This document shows, piece after piece, positions 16,036 to 25,567 of a DNA stretch of 32,980 nucleotides. Where the stretch lies: positions 405,263 through 438,242 of the forward strand of contig NPFB01000027.1 of the NCBI GenBank assembly GCA_014084085.1, read 5' to 3'. Both the position numbers and the translations under genes were made by a program. A model generated the notes under the pieces. That model saw only the letters and a program-made list of their open reading frames with translations. It was not told where the DNA came from and searched no databases. This DNA comes from Hondaea fermentalgiana. Its lineage: Eukaryota > Sar > Bigyra > Thraustochytrida > Thraustochytriidae. Position 1 is the stretch's first letter; each line of letters opens with the position of its first letter.

Positions 16036-18657
16036 ATGATGTCCCGATGTGAGCACAGTGCCCACGCGAAAAGTGCTCGGAGATTGAAGCCTCGACGCGC
16101 ACGTGCACAACGACTTGCAGTTTGTCGCATTGGTCCTCGACGCACGATGCCGCGAAGGGCGACGGAGCAAAACAACAACGCAGGGAGGGCGGGCAAGGGG
16201 GCGGTGGAGACGCGAGACGCAGGCAGCATGAAAAGGTGGAGCAAGCGACTGTCGCGGCTGCGCGGCGTGCGGCGCGGCGGCTCGGTGGTGGGTCTCGCTG
16301 GCCACAAGGAGTGGCTGGAGGATGTCGGGGAGCTTATGGAGAACGACGGCGTATTTCGAACGATATCCGTCGCGCGGCTCTGCGAGGTCCTCGATGATGA
16401 AGACCTTGGCCCGCGCGAGCTGTTTATGACGCAGGACGGCATCACGGTGCGCGTCGTGGAGGAAAAGAATGATAAGCAAGTGGTTGTCACGGACAATCTG
16501 GGACGGTCCACGCAGACGATGATCAAGGCCAGGCTCGACGCCAAGCCGCGGGACGCGTGGACGCTGCGCGATGTACGTGATTTTGTGGTGAGGGATGAAA
16601 TCGTTGGCACAGAATCGTTCACGGACGTGAGCTCGGACTTGGACAGTGGATGCGTCGCGGACAGCTTTGTGGGAACTCTGGTGATTCACGCCGGCGCCGA
16701 GGTGACTGTTTTCCGTGATCTCTTGGACGCGCTCTTGGAGCACTTTCATGGGCAGGACCTGGACAGCGCCTTTGTGTGGATTGATATTTTCGCCGAGCCA
16801 GCAGACTGCGACTGGACTGGTGATGCGGACATTGGTCTTATCAAGGATATGCAGCAAGTTGCGCCGCGCTTTGAGGAGGTTGTCTTGCACATACCTACGC
16901 AACGAGCACAAAAGCCAAGTTCACTTTCGAAGCGAGGGGGGGAAAGTCTGCCGACGGCGTTTGCCTCTGGTCCGGGCGCAGAGAAGGAAGGGGAGGAGGC
17001 GAGCAATGAGGGTGTAGGTCTCGAGGTGGTGATGCATTGTCCGTTTGCCCTATGGCAAATGTATTGTGCTGTGCAGCAAAAGGCGACCTTTGCAGTGGCT
17101 TTTGCATCGCACGAAGCGCAAGACGCCTTTGTGGCGCAAGAACTGAGCACGCCGACGCGCATCACGGCCCAATTTTCGGCGTTGGCGAGCGAGGCGCTTT
17201 TGCATGCTGCAAATGAGCTCGTCCCTGGCGGCGCGAACACTGTGGACGAGGCTGCAGGTCGACCGATCGAGGATTGGCTTATGCGCAGCGCAGACGAAAC
17301 AATACGTGTGTTGCGTATCAATGCATACGGGATCAAGAGCGGAAGAAGCCTTCAAGAAAAAGATGCAAATCAAGACCATGGACAAGACCAGCAAGACGTT
17401 GACGACGATGAGGACGACGGGAACCCGAAGAAAAACTTTGCGTCGCGGGATATTGTCGATGCGTCTGCCGCGGCCCAGCTCGCGGAGCTTCTGGAGACCT
17501 GCGGTGCCGTGCTCTTGCGACGTGGCGCTGTGGACGAGGCCACTCGGTACCTGGAGGAGGCGCTGAGCTTGCGTGAGAAAATGGACGGCGCTGAGGCAAT
17601 GACGAGCGTGTCTGCGGCCATTGGTTTGGGTCGTTGCCAGGCCGCTGCGGGCAAGCTTCGCAAGGCGCAGATCACCCTGGAGGATGCGCTTGCGAATCTG
17701 GATGCCGACGCAGACCCAGGGTTGCGTGGACGTGCCCTGCTGGCATTGGGCCTCGTTTTGCATCGCTCCAACGCCCTAGACGAAGCCCTGGGGCGGTTGA
17801 TGCAAGCGCTGCAGACGCTTGATCCGGAAGACATTCAGGAGCGCACGGAGCGCACAGAGGTCGTGCTCGCCATTGCGGCGGTGCTCAATGAGCTGGCGCG
17901 ACCTGAAGAAGCGATATTCGTGTTTGACCAGGCGCTGGATGCCGTGCGTGCGACGGATGGCTTGTCGAGTCTTGAGGGCGCGCGAGCTTTCTGCGCGGTG
18001 GTGACGCAAAAGGCGGAGGTCTTGCGTGGACAGGGCCTGCACACGGATGCGCTCGGGACGTTGGAGGACGCCATCGCCGAGGTGCAGACGTCGAGCGCCT
18101 CGGTGCCTGGGCTCGTGGACTTGTACAGCGCGGCGGCCGAGACCTTGGAGAGACTTGGGTACTTTTCCGAGGCCCAGGAGCGCTACACGGAGGCGGTGCG
18201 GCTGACGCTGGCCGTGGACCCGGTGAACCGGCAGGCGCTGGGTCTTCTGACGCGGCTCGGGCGTTTGCTGGCGTCGACGGGGCAGTCTTCGCTGGCGCTG
18301 GAGAAGCTGGGCGCGGCGCACGAGCTCGCGCTCAAGCACTTTGGCAAGGGGAGCTTGGAGCTCGCGGATGTTCGCGTGATTCTCGGCTCTGTGCTGCTCG
18401 CCATGGGCGACCACGAGCGCGCTGGTCGCGAGCTGCGTGCTGCGCTCGCAATGCTCAAGCGTCTACGAGGTCACGGCAGTCTCGAGGTGGGCGAGGTTCT
18501 TGACGCTTTGGCGTCCGTCAGCCTGGCGCAGGGCGAGACCGCCCGGGCGCGCGACTACCTTGAAAATGCCCATGGCGTCTTTGCAGAGGTCCTCGGCCCG
18601 GACGACGTCCGCGTCGCGAACCTGGCTGCGCGCATCCAGGACCTCGAGGCGGCTTGA
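16036..18657 (+). CDS. TPR-repeat protein with a divergent TIR-like domain
   Basis: The product is 873 aa from the ATG at 16036. The first 64 residues are Arg-rich and poorly structured, and Met65 (MKRWSK) is an equally plausible start. Residues about 175-385 resemble the TIR-like domain found in many TPR proteins of algae, oomycetes and other protists: W-T-L-R-D-V, then L-V-I-H-A (normally FVSHAW), F-R-D-L-L-D-A-L, F-V-W-I-D-I-F (246-252, normally followed by NQH, here AEP), and P-F-A-L-W-Q-M-Y-C (336-344, normally R-A-W-C-L-W-E-I-Y). An acidic Asp/Glu/Gln linker follows at about 435-460. Residues about 480-870 are tandem TPR helices of the kinesin-light-chain/NB-ARC-TPR style (A-A-A-E-T-L-E-R-L-G-Y-F-S-E-A, L-G-R-L-L-A-S-T-G and similar), which form a protein-binding superhelix. 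No nucleotide-binding P-loop is present. The role is unknown; a soluble signalling adaptor is an inference. Confidence 0.8.
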   Translation: MMSRCEHSAHAKSARRLKPRRARAQRLAVCRIGPRRTMPRRATEQNNNAGRAGKGAVETRDAGSMKRWSKRLSRLRGVRRGGSVVGLAGHKEWLEDVGELMENDGVFRTISVARLCEVLDDEDLGPRELFMTQDGITVRVVEEKNDKQVVVTDNLGRSTQTMIKARLDAKPRDAWTLRDVRDFVVRDEIVGTESFTDVSSDLDSGCVADSFVGTLVIHAGAEVTVFRDLLDALLEHFHGQDLDSAFVWIDIFAEPADCDWTGDADIGLIKDMQQVAPRFEEVVLHIPTQRAQKPSSLSKRGGESLPTAFASGPGAEKEGEEASNEGVGLEVVMHCPFALWQMYCAVQQKATFAVAFASHEAQDAFVAQELSTPTRITAQFSALASEALLHAANELVPGGANTVDEAAGRPIEDWLMRSADETIRVLRINAYGIKSGRSLQEKDANQDHGQDQQDVDDDEDDGNPKKNFASRDIVDASAAAQLAELLETCGAVLLRRGAVDEATRYLEEALSLREKMDGAEAMTSVSAAIGLGRCQAAAGKLRKAQITLEDALANLDADADPGLRGRALLALGLVLHRSNALDEALGRLMQALQTLDPEDIQERTERTEVVLAIAAVLNELARPEEAIFVFDQALDAVRATDGLSSLEGARAFCAVVTQKAEVLRGQGLHTDALGTLEDAIAEVQTSSASVPGLVDLYSAAAETLERLGYFSEAQERYTEAVRLTLAVDPVNRQALGLLTRLGRLLASTGQSSLALEKLGAAHELALKHFGKGSLELADVRVILGSVLLAMGDHERAGRELRAALAMLKRLRGHGSLEVGEVLDALASVSLAQGETARARDYLENAHGVFAEVLGPDDVRVANLAARIQDLEAA

Positions 18658-18747
18658 TCGATGGCAAATGGCAATGCGGATGTGGATGACGCCGTGTGAG
18701 AGTTTGAAATGCGCTTCGTGATATCCTGGTAGAAACCGATGCGTATA

Positions 18748-18800
18748 GTGGATGAATGAATGAATGGATGGATGGATGGATGGATGGATGGATGGATGAG
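18748..18800. repeat. (ATGG)n/(ATGA)n microsatellite
   Basis: Several GAATGAAT units followed by about nine GGAT units, ending in GAGATGAGATGA. It starts about 90 bases after the TPR gene stop, so it may be in the 3' UTR. A shorter copy of the same motif lies at about 19473-19502. Confidence 0.9.
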
Positions 18801-19034
18801 ATGAGATGAACGGGTGGCCGCCATCGCCAGGGCCGCGATCGATCCAAAGATGTATATGCACGTTGCGATGGAGAAGCTGTGCTGGCCCGATCGCTCGTGT
18901 CGTTGGGAGACCCGGATACAAATCAATCAATCGAGCGAGCGCGCGCGCGCGTGGATATTCTCCGTAACGCCGCCCCGCTAACGTAACGCATAGATAGCAC
19001 CGGCGCGTGACAAAGATGAGGCAACGATCCTTGC

Positions 19035-19055
19035 CTCTCTCTCTCTCTCTCTCTC
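19035..19055. repeat. (CT)n dinucleotide run
   Basis: About ten CT units in the non-genic region after the TPR gene. Confidence 0.85.
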
Positions 19056-19164
19056 GCAGCCACACAACTGCTCTTATTCCATCCCATTTTTCGTGTTGCC
19101 TCGCCTCCTTACCATTCCATCTCATTGTCGCCAATCATGCATGCCCTTGCGCGAAAGATTCCGT

Positions 19165-19187
19165 CTTTCCTTTCCTTTCCTTTCCTT
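19165..19187. repeat. (TTTCC)n run
   Basis: Four TTTCC units in a pyrimidine-rich stretch. Confidence 0.85.
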
Positions 19188-20177
19188 CTCTCCCTCCCTG
19201 TGCTGCGCTTCCTGTTCTTCGAGCCACTACTACCCGTGCAAAGGCATCGTGATTGTCTCGCCATGAAAAGGAAGCACCACACCCCGCAGCAGGCCAGGGC
19301 TTCCTCGTGAGCAGATCAGATATCAGTGCAGATCAGCAGCAGGGGAGGCATGATTCACTAGCTGTAGCTAGCGCTCGCTACGCCGTCTGCGTCACGTCCA
19401 GCATAGGCGCCGTCATGCCAGCCAGCCACTCATCGCTCGCTCCTGGCTGCGCTGCTGTTGCTGCAAGCAACAAATGGATGGATGGCTTATAATGAATGAA
19501 TGATCATGGCCAACGTGCCAATAGCGTCCGTCCCGGGGGTCACCATGGCATGGCAAACCTCCGCATGCACGAAGCGGAGATCCAGCATCACGTGGCTGCG
19601 GCGTCTGCGGCGATCCTGCCCCGCTTGGCACGGATCCGGCGGCTCCTCCGCCTCCGTCGCCCTGCCGCGTCGCACCGGCAGCGGCAGCCGCTCCGCCGGT
19701 GGGGCTTGCACAATGGTGTTGCGAGCGCCGCGCCGGGCCGCCCTCCTGATCCGCACTGCCTCCGCCCCCGCCCGCGCGCACCGCAGCTCCTGCGGCCGGC
19801 GGGAACGCACGCGCCTGCGCCTCGCCGCGAGGCTCGGCCTCGAGAGCGGCAGTTCGAGGCGAGGCGAGGTGATGGGCTCGGATGGGACGCGCGTCCCACG
19901 CGCTCATTATCCTACGCGCAGCGGCGACTGCGACTGCGACGTGCTGCAGCGGCGGCGGCGTTGGCGGCGAGACCCCCGTTGAGGGTCTCCGCACGAGCCT
20001 TTCTTGCGTCGTGGACGTCGCAGCGGCGACCGCCGGTGATGGCAGTGCAGGGCTGCGCAGCTCGGACTCGGACTCGGAGCCCGTAACGAATACCCTAACT
20101 GACAAAGGCAGCAGTGGCGGCGACGCTGCTCTTGAGCTGCAGCACGCACGAGTACAACTCACGACGGCGCGCCTCTA

Positions 20178-20201
20178 ACGGACCGGCCGGGGCCGGTCCG
20201 T
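20178..20201. repeat. 24-base near-perfect palindrome
   Basis: ACGGACCGGCC and its exact reverse complement GGCCGGTCCGT are separated by two G bases. The 11-bp arms are perfect. It lies in the middle of the gene-poor region. It could be a hairpin in a transcript, a dimeric protein-binding site, or a chance product of high GC content. Confidence 0.85.
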
Positions 20202-22007
20202 CAGAGCGGGGCCTTTCGATGCCTCGCGTTGCCGGGCCTCGCCTCGCGTTCTCTCGCGTCGAGGTGCTGGTGACAGCAGGCAACAGGTCTGCAGGCTTTT
20301 TGCAGATGCGTGCTGCACGGGCGTGCGAGGCAGCGCGTCGCGCTTGCTGCAGCGTGCGCCGGGGCTGCTGGTCTCATTCCGCGCGGTGTCGTGAGACCTG
20401 ACCTCCAGGAGAGGTGGGGAGAGAAGGGGGGAGACGAGGCGAGCCGCAGCGCTCCCGAGATCGAGATCGATCTGAGATCGATCCCGCCTCCGGAAGAACT
20501 GGTGTGGTTGCGGAGGCCAAATGCATCGCCCACACCCTGCAGCCGCAGCACGCCGCGCCGCCGACCAGCACAGCCGCGCCGCGTTCGTCCGGGCCGCGAT
20601 CGCAGGAACGCAGCACAGCTAGCGCGTGGCTTGATCTGAGTTTTTTCTCGAGTGGCGACCGCGACAGCGACAAGTAGCGACAGCGACAGCGACCGGTGAG
20701 GCGGGCGGGCGAGATCACGAACGGCGGTCCCGAAGCCGCACTCCACCTGCCTGGCTGTCGCAAGATGCGCTCCTTGGTGGTTTATCTAACTGGCTAGCTG
20801 GCTGGAGGCTGATTAGAAACGCATGGAAGAAGGGAGGTGAGTCTCTTGCGAGGCGTGGCAGCACGCTTTGCTTGATTCTTCCGCGGCGAGCCGTGCCGCA
20901 GTCGGTCGCTCGGTCGCATCGTCATCAGCAGGGACGAGGCCACGCAAGGCAGGAGACAATCATAGCATAGCTGGAGCAGGCTGCAGCTGCTGGCTGCTGC
21001 AGCAGAGTTTCCCCTCTTAGGAAGGTATAGGCTTCTCCTTCCTCTGCCAGCAGTGCAGCAGTGCAGACGGCGCGACAGTCAGCAGTGCAGCTGCAGAATG
21101 CAGCAAGAACCTACCCACGTTCGTTGTATTTTACGGCCGACTTTGATACTAGCCTTCTTCCGCCGCAGTCGAGTATGGTATATATGGTATTCGCATCAAA
21201 CCGCGGCGAGAAATCTCGGGCACCGCTATTCGGCGCGCCGCTTCAGTGTGGGGTGTGGGGGCGCAACTGCTCGCACCGCACCCCCGTGTCCCCCGCACCT
21301 AATCATACTCCTAGCAGAACGCTCATCTCCATAAGGGGGCAGCGCGCAAGAAAATAGGGTGTGTACCGCTGGACCGTGCGCGCGCGTACCTACCTGGCTC
21401 AGGCGCGTGACCACCACGAACGCGCCGTCACTGAGCGCGGCAACGCAGCGTTGTGCCGCTCGTCGGAGGCTGTCGCGCCGCAACGCATGCACGCCCCTGC
21501 AACGCACGCGCTGCCAGCACAGCATAGCCAAGGCGGTGCAGCGGCAACGCCCCTCCTTCTCTCCATCCCTCGACCCCTCCTTACCAGGCCCGGAGCTGCG
21601 CTGCAGCACGCGGCTTCGTCGTGGACCCCTGCCACGTCGTCCTGCGTCCGCTCGCTCGCGCGCCACTGCGCGCTCGCCGCAACCTTTCAAGACTAACTCA
21701 GAAATCCTGATTCTATCTTCAGATGCTACGTCTAGTTTCTTTCCTTGTGCCCGTGGTGCTGCAGCAATGGCCGCTGACCGCAGTGGCCGCTGCGCTGCCA
21801 GGCGCTGCTGCAGGCTTTCCCTGTTTCTTTCTTACTTTCTTCGCGCTTTCGCGTCCCCGCGCGGGGCCGGCTGGCAGCTGCGCGTTGAGCCGGCCGGCGC
21901 GCGTCGCAAGGCGTCGCTGCGGCGGCTTGAGCCGCGCTTTGGCACGGGCGCGCCGCGGCGACCCGCTCCCGCCGCGCCGGTTCGCCGCCTGTTCTCCAGG
22001 TCTTCCT

Positions 22008-22040
22008 GCGGGGGTCCCCGCGCACACCCTCTGCGGGGAC
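22008..22040. repeat. Two overlapping inverted repeats sharing one arm
   Basis: GCGGGG-GT-CCCCGC (22008-22021) overlaps GTCCCCGC...GCGGGGAC (arms 22014-22021 and 22033-22040, 11-base loop). The central C-rich arm can pair with either flanking G-rich arm, giving two exclusive hairpins. Confidence 0.75.
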
Positions 22041-23403
22041 TTCTCAACATAGAGTCGCGGTACGCCCCCTTTCCGCGCACGTTCCGCGGCTTAGGTCTGC
22101 GGGCTGATAGGGCCCCAGGGGCGGAGCGGCGGGCAGGAGGGGGGTGCGCGGGGAGAGGCTGCGACCGGCGGAGGGGACTCGCATGGCCGAAAGCCGCCGC
22201 CCGCACGTTACCGATGCGCGAAGAGCGGATAGAAGCGGGCACGCGCGCGCGGCCAGTGCGGCACGGAAAAAAGTTGCTGCGGCCGGCAGTGGCCACTGCC
22301 ACCCGCCACCGGGCGAGCAAGCGGCGGCCTGCGTAGCTGGCCGGCGGGCCAGAACGGGGAGCGGCGGCCGCGCAAGAGGCCGCGGCCAGGCATCGTCCTG
22401 GACGGGGGCCTGGAGTGCTAATCCCCGTTCCTGGCCACTTCGGCGCGCACACTGTGGGCGCGACGGCCCTCCACACCTCCACTGCCTTCTATCGCCGCTG
22501 GCGCTGTGCTCAGCAGGCATGCCAGGCCCCGCAGCTTGCCCAGGCTCGCGCGCAGCACCTTTCGCGCAAGTCTGCGGCCGCCCCCCATTTCCGGGAGAAT
22601 TCCCCGAGGTGCGCGAAGGTGCGGTCTGCTTTCGCACCCGCACGTCCGCCTCTCACGTTTCCCCGTTCTGCCGGCGCGGGGGAGCAGCGCACGAGTTCGC
22701 GCGGGCACGCGCCTCGGGTAAGCGAGGATATCCTGGACCCTCGAGAATGAGACGGCGTTCGCCGCGGCTTCCGCGGAACGGCACCGCCGCAGAACGGTCC
22801 CCGCCGCTTCGGCCCGCAGGAGGGGCCCCTTCCGCGGCGCTTCCAGCGCGGCGCGGCAGTGCGGCGCCGGCGGATAGGCGACTTGCGGGCCGCGCATAGC
22901 GCACTTGCCGCCGCGGTTTGCCGCACTTGCGCCCGCCCTCCCTCCCCTTTCTTTCCCTTCCCCCTCCGGCTGGCTGGCTCCCGGTCAGCTGGCAGGCACA
23001 TCTCCGGGAGGGAACGGAGCAGGAAAGGGCGAGCACGACTCGGACGTCAACAAATTCAAAACACTCCAATCAAATCCACAACCCGCACCACGAGCGACAA
23101 GCCCGACGTCCAGCCAGCAGACGCGGAGCGCGAGGGAGAGCAAGAACGCAGCAGCGTGCGGGAGCGAGGTCCAGCAGTGCTGTGCTCGCGCCGTGCTGTG
23201 CCGAGGCCAGGACTTCAGGAACGCCTGCGTGCGCGCGGCCTCCGACTCCGACACGCGCGACGGCGGGTGGAACCCCGGCGCGAAGGAAGGAAAGGAGGAA
23301 GCAAGGCCAGCGCAAGGCACGGCAGAGCCGGCCGTGGTTGGCGGGAGCGAGCGCGAGAAGCAAAACCGCAACTCGAACCGCGCCCTACGTGACGACGCAC
23401 AGC

Positions 23404-23440
23404 AGCGAAGCAAGTTAGCGAAGCAAGACAGCGAAGCAAG
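23404..23440 (+). repeat. 11-base unit repeated three times, 13-base period
   Basis: AGCGAAGCAAG occurs at 23404, 23417 and 23430. It ends 40 bases before the ATG at 23480, in an A-rich probable 5' UTR. Confidence 0.85.
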
Positions 23441-23479
23441 ACAAAGACACACTCTCTCACACACAAACAAACTTATACA

Positions 23480-24838
23480 ATGGCTGAAGAGGAGTTCAAC
23501 AAGGACTTTGCCGCTCTCGGCCTCGATCGCGAAGATGCGGCGAGTGACGATGGCGCCAAGGCAGCCTCTGAGGTGGACCGCGCGCCCGTGTACAGGAGCG
23601 TCTCGTCCATGCTCACAGATGATCAATATGTGGACCCTGTCGTGTACAGGTCCCTCAAGGTGACGGAGTCGTGCCCGTCCGTTTTCGACCTCGCCGACTT
23701 TAAGAAGACCGCCGCTGTCCCCAAGGAGCAGGGCGCCTATTACACCTTCGACCTCGCGCAGAAGACTCAGCACCAGCAGACCGCTGGTGTCAAGCGCCAG
23801 CGCCAGGTTCACCGCGTGCAGTCGCTCCGCAGACCCTTTGCCAAGTACGTGCCCGCGCCCGTCCACGCCCTCGCCGAGGTCGCCTCTGGCGATGCTCTCA
23901 TCGAGGCAACCTTTGCCGCTCTTCACAAGGCTCAAGTTGACGCCAGCGCATGGGACGAGTCCCTCTCGAGCATTTCCTGCAAGGTGGTCGTTGACTCGAC
24001 CGCCTACCGCTTCGATGTATACATTCTCGAGCTCGATGAGGCAGGCAAGGTCGAGACCAGCGCCGCATACATGATTGAAATCCAGCGTATCTCTTCGTGC
24101 GCATGCCCCGCCGCTTGGAGCGCCGTGGTGGACTCGATCATGTCCCCTCTTGCGGACATTTGCTTCGGAGGCTACTTTACCGCACCTGTGCGGCGCCCGG
24201 CCTTTGGCCTCACCCGCCAGAGCTCTTCGGGTCACATTACCTCCCGCGAGGACATCTTCGCCGACCTTGGCTCTGCTGAGGACGACGAGATCGACCTCGA
24301 GTCCGTTGACGAGGAGTCGCTTGTCCGCGAGTACACCAGTCTCGTCGGCATTGCCTGCAATGCCGAGACGCCTTCGTGGTGCGCGCGCGTTGAGGTGGCC
24401 CAACTTCTCGCCCGTGTTTCGGCCGAGGAGCGTGCCGCCAAGGCCCTCATCAAGGCGGACGCAGTGCCCAAGGTCATTCAGAGCCTTCAGGCGCAGGTCC
24501 TCTCGCGCACGCTTGGGGAGCTCGCGTGCGCTTTCTGCACGCTGCTCAGCAACCTCGCCGTGCACTTTGATGCCCTCGAGACGCCCGTGAGCGTCGACCT
24601 CGCTGCACACACGACCATGCATGTGCTCCGCGCGGGCGACCTTACGAGTCATCTCGATATTGAGCTCCTCCGCGAGGCTGCTCGGGCCCTTTCCTTGTTC
24701 TCGCGCAACATCAAGAACAAGCACCCTCTTCTCGACCAGGTTCGGGAGGTCGCCAACACCTGTGCAATGCAGACGAACGATACTCGTCTTTCGTCGCATG
24801 TTACATCTATCCTCCGCAATACCACAATCGCGAACTAG
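23480..24838 (+). CDS. Unknown protein with KA1-like segment and ARM-like C-terminal half
   Basis: The gene is not recognised by name. The 452-aa product starts at an ATG after an A/C-rich leader. Residues 1-135 are acidic at first, then polar (QKTQHQQ, RQRQVHRVQSLRR). Residues about 162-225 form an alternating beta pattern ending in a helix (S-C-K-V-V-V..Y-R-F-D-V-Y-I-L-E-L..Y-M-I-E-I-Q-R-I-S). This resembles KA1-like domains, where a conserved V-E-F-Q-R-x-S-G strand is followed by a helix; here S-S-C replaces S-G-D. Residues about 280-450 are all helical with ARM/HEAT character (V-E-V-A-Q-L-L-A-R-V, A-V-P-K-V-I-Q-S-L, A-C-A-F-C-T-L-L-S-N-L-A). Codon use is strongly C/G-ending like the thiolase gene, suggesting good expression. 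No signal peptide or membrane segment is seen. A cytosolic adaptor or regulatory protein is only an inference. Confidence 0.8.
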   Translation: MAEEEFNKDFAALGLDREDAASDDGAKAASEVDRAPVYRSVSSMLTDDQYVDPVVYRSLKVTESCPSVFDLADFKKTAAVPKEQGAYYTFDLAQKTQHQQTAGVKRQRQVHRVQSLRRPFAKYVPAPVHALAEVASGDALIEATFAALHKAQVDASAWDESLSSISCKVVVDSTAYRFDVYILELDEAGKVETSAAYMIEIQRISSCACPAAWSAVVDSIMSPLADICFGGYFTAPVRRPAFGLTRQSSSGHITSREDIFADLGSAEDDEIDLESVDEESLVREYTSLVGIACNAETPSWCARVEVAQLLARVSAEERAAKALIKADAVPKVIQSLQAQVLSRTLGELACAFCTLLSNLAVHFDALETPVSVDLAAHTTMHVLRAGDLTSHLDIELLREAARALSLFSRNIKNKHPLLDQVREVANTCAMQTNDTRLSSHVTSILRNTTIAN

Positions 24839-25567
24839 TTGCGAATGTTCATTATTGTCTGTCTACAATCAACTCCTTTGTAATTATTTGTCACACACTC
24901 ACAACACATTTGGTATCTATCTCTCTTTTTAGTTGAACGCTGATGCCGTCTTGAGAGAAAGAGAGCGAAGGAAACGTGCGTTTTCACCTCACGTGGGGAA
25001 GGATAGTTAGTGGCCGAGGCCCGCCTCCTTTTCTTTTCGTAGCTAGATGTGCCCGTTTTACTGATAGGCACCGCTACTGCAAGCTGGCTTTTTTGAGAAC
25101 AAAGGATGGGCTTCGTTTCGCAGTCGAGTTTTTTTTTCAAAGTTGAATGAATGGTCTATAGGGTTGGCAACTGGGCAAACACTTGTCGTGTCGCTTCCGC
25201 TCTCGGTTAATGAATCTTTTCCAGCTCGATCCGATGAGATTAAAGGTGACCACTTTCACACGTGGTTCATCTATTCCAGCTCGATCTACTGGCGGTGTAA
25301 GCAGTAAAAAAGCTACAATTGAGACATGAATCTCGCAAGTGCGTCTTGGCCCGGGCAACCAAGCTTTTTCTTCGCACGAAAGAATCAAACGCACCCGCTT
25401 CAAGGCTGCTTCTTTGTCCATTTTGGTGGTGTTCGGGATCTACAGATTTGGACGGACAGTGTGTGTTATTTTAGCCATTTTTGTATTTTCTTCTACTATA
25501 GTTCTGGACCTTTTTCACGGCCAGTCCGAGCGCCGGCGCGTGAAGAGGCCAATCTGCAAGCCGGTAC
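24839..25567. other. Convergent intergenic region
   Basis: About 730 bases between the 3' ends of the KA1-like/ARM gene and the small 113-aa gene. It is AT-richer than the flanking coding DNA, with T-runs near 25090-25140. It should hold both 3' UTRs. The short open frames here show nothing recognisable. Confidence 0.5.

Larger units (their letters stand above)
18658..23479. other. 4.8-kb intergenic region without a convincing gene
   Basis: The first 900 bases are dominated by simple repeats (ATGG, CT, TTTCC). From about 19,550 to 20,700 the sequence is GC-rich, with a 24-base near-palindrome and a GCGACA-type repeat near 20,655-20,692. From 20,960 to 21,110 it is GCAG/CTG-rich and able to fold. 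From about 21,750 to 22,960 it is extremely GC-rich with many CCGCGG and GGCCGC words. The last 480 bases become A/C-rich toward the next start codon and look like a 5' UTR. Open frames up to about 325 aa exist on both strands, but they overlap one another, are Arg/Ala/Pro/Ser/Cys-rich and show no domain. It could be a large promoter, a non-coding transcript, or a spliced gene I cannot resolve. Confidence 0.5.

Noticed and set aside
19413..20162. 249-codon minus-strand frame
   Set aside because: Gly/Ala/Pro-rich low complexity, overlapped by equally long plus-strand frames; nothing recognisable.
21359..22899. Plus- and minus-strand frames up to 325 codons in the GC-rich block
   Set aside because: Stops are rare simply because GC content is very high; translations are Arg/Ala/Pro-rich and unrelated to any family.
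22985..24799. 604-codon open frame on the minus strand across the KA1-like/ARM gene
   Set aside because: Antisense to a gene with strong third-position G/C bias, which keeps the complementary frame free of stops. Its translation changes into Cys/Ser/Arg low-complexity sequence beyond the gene, with no motif.
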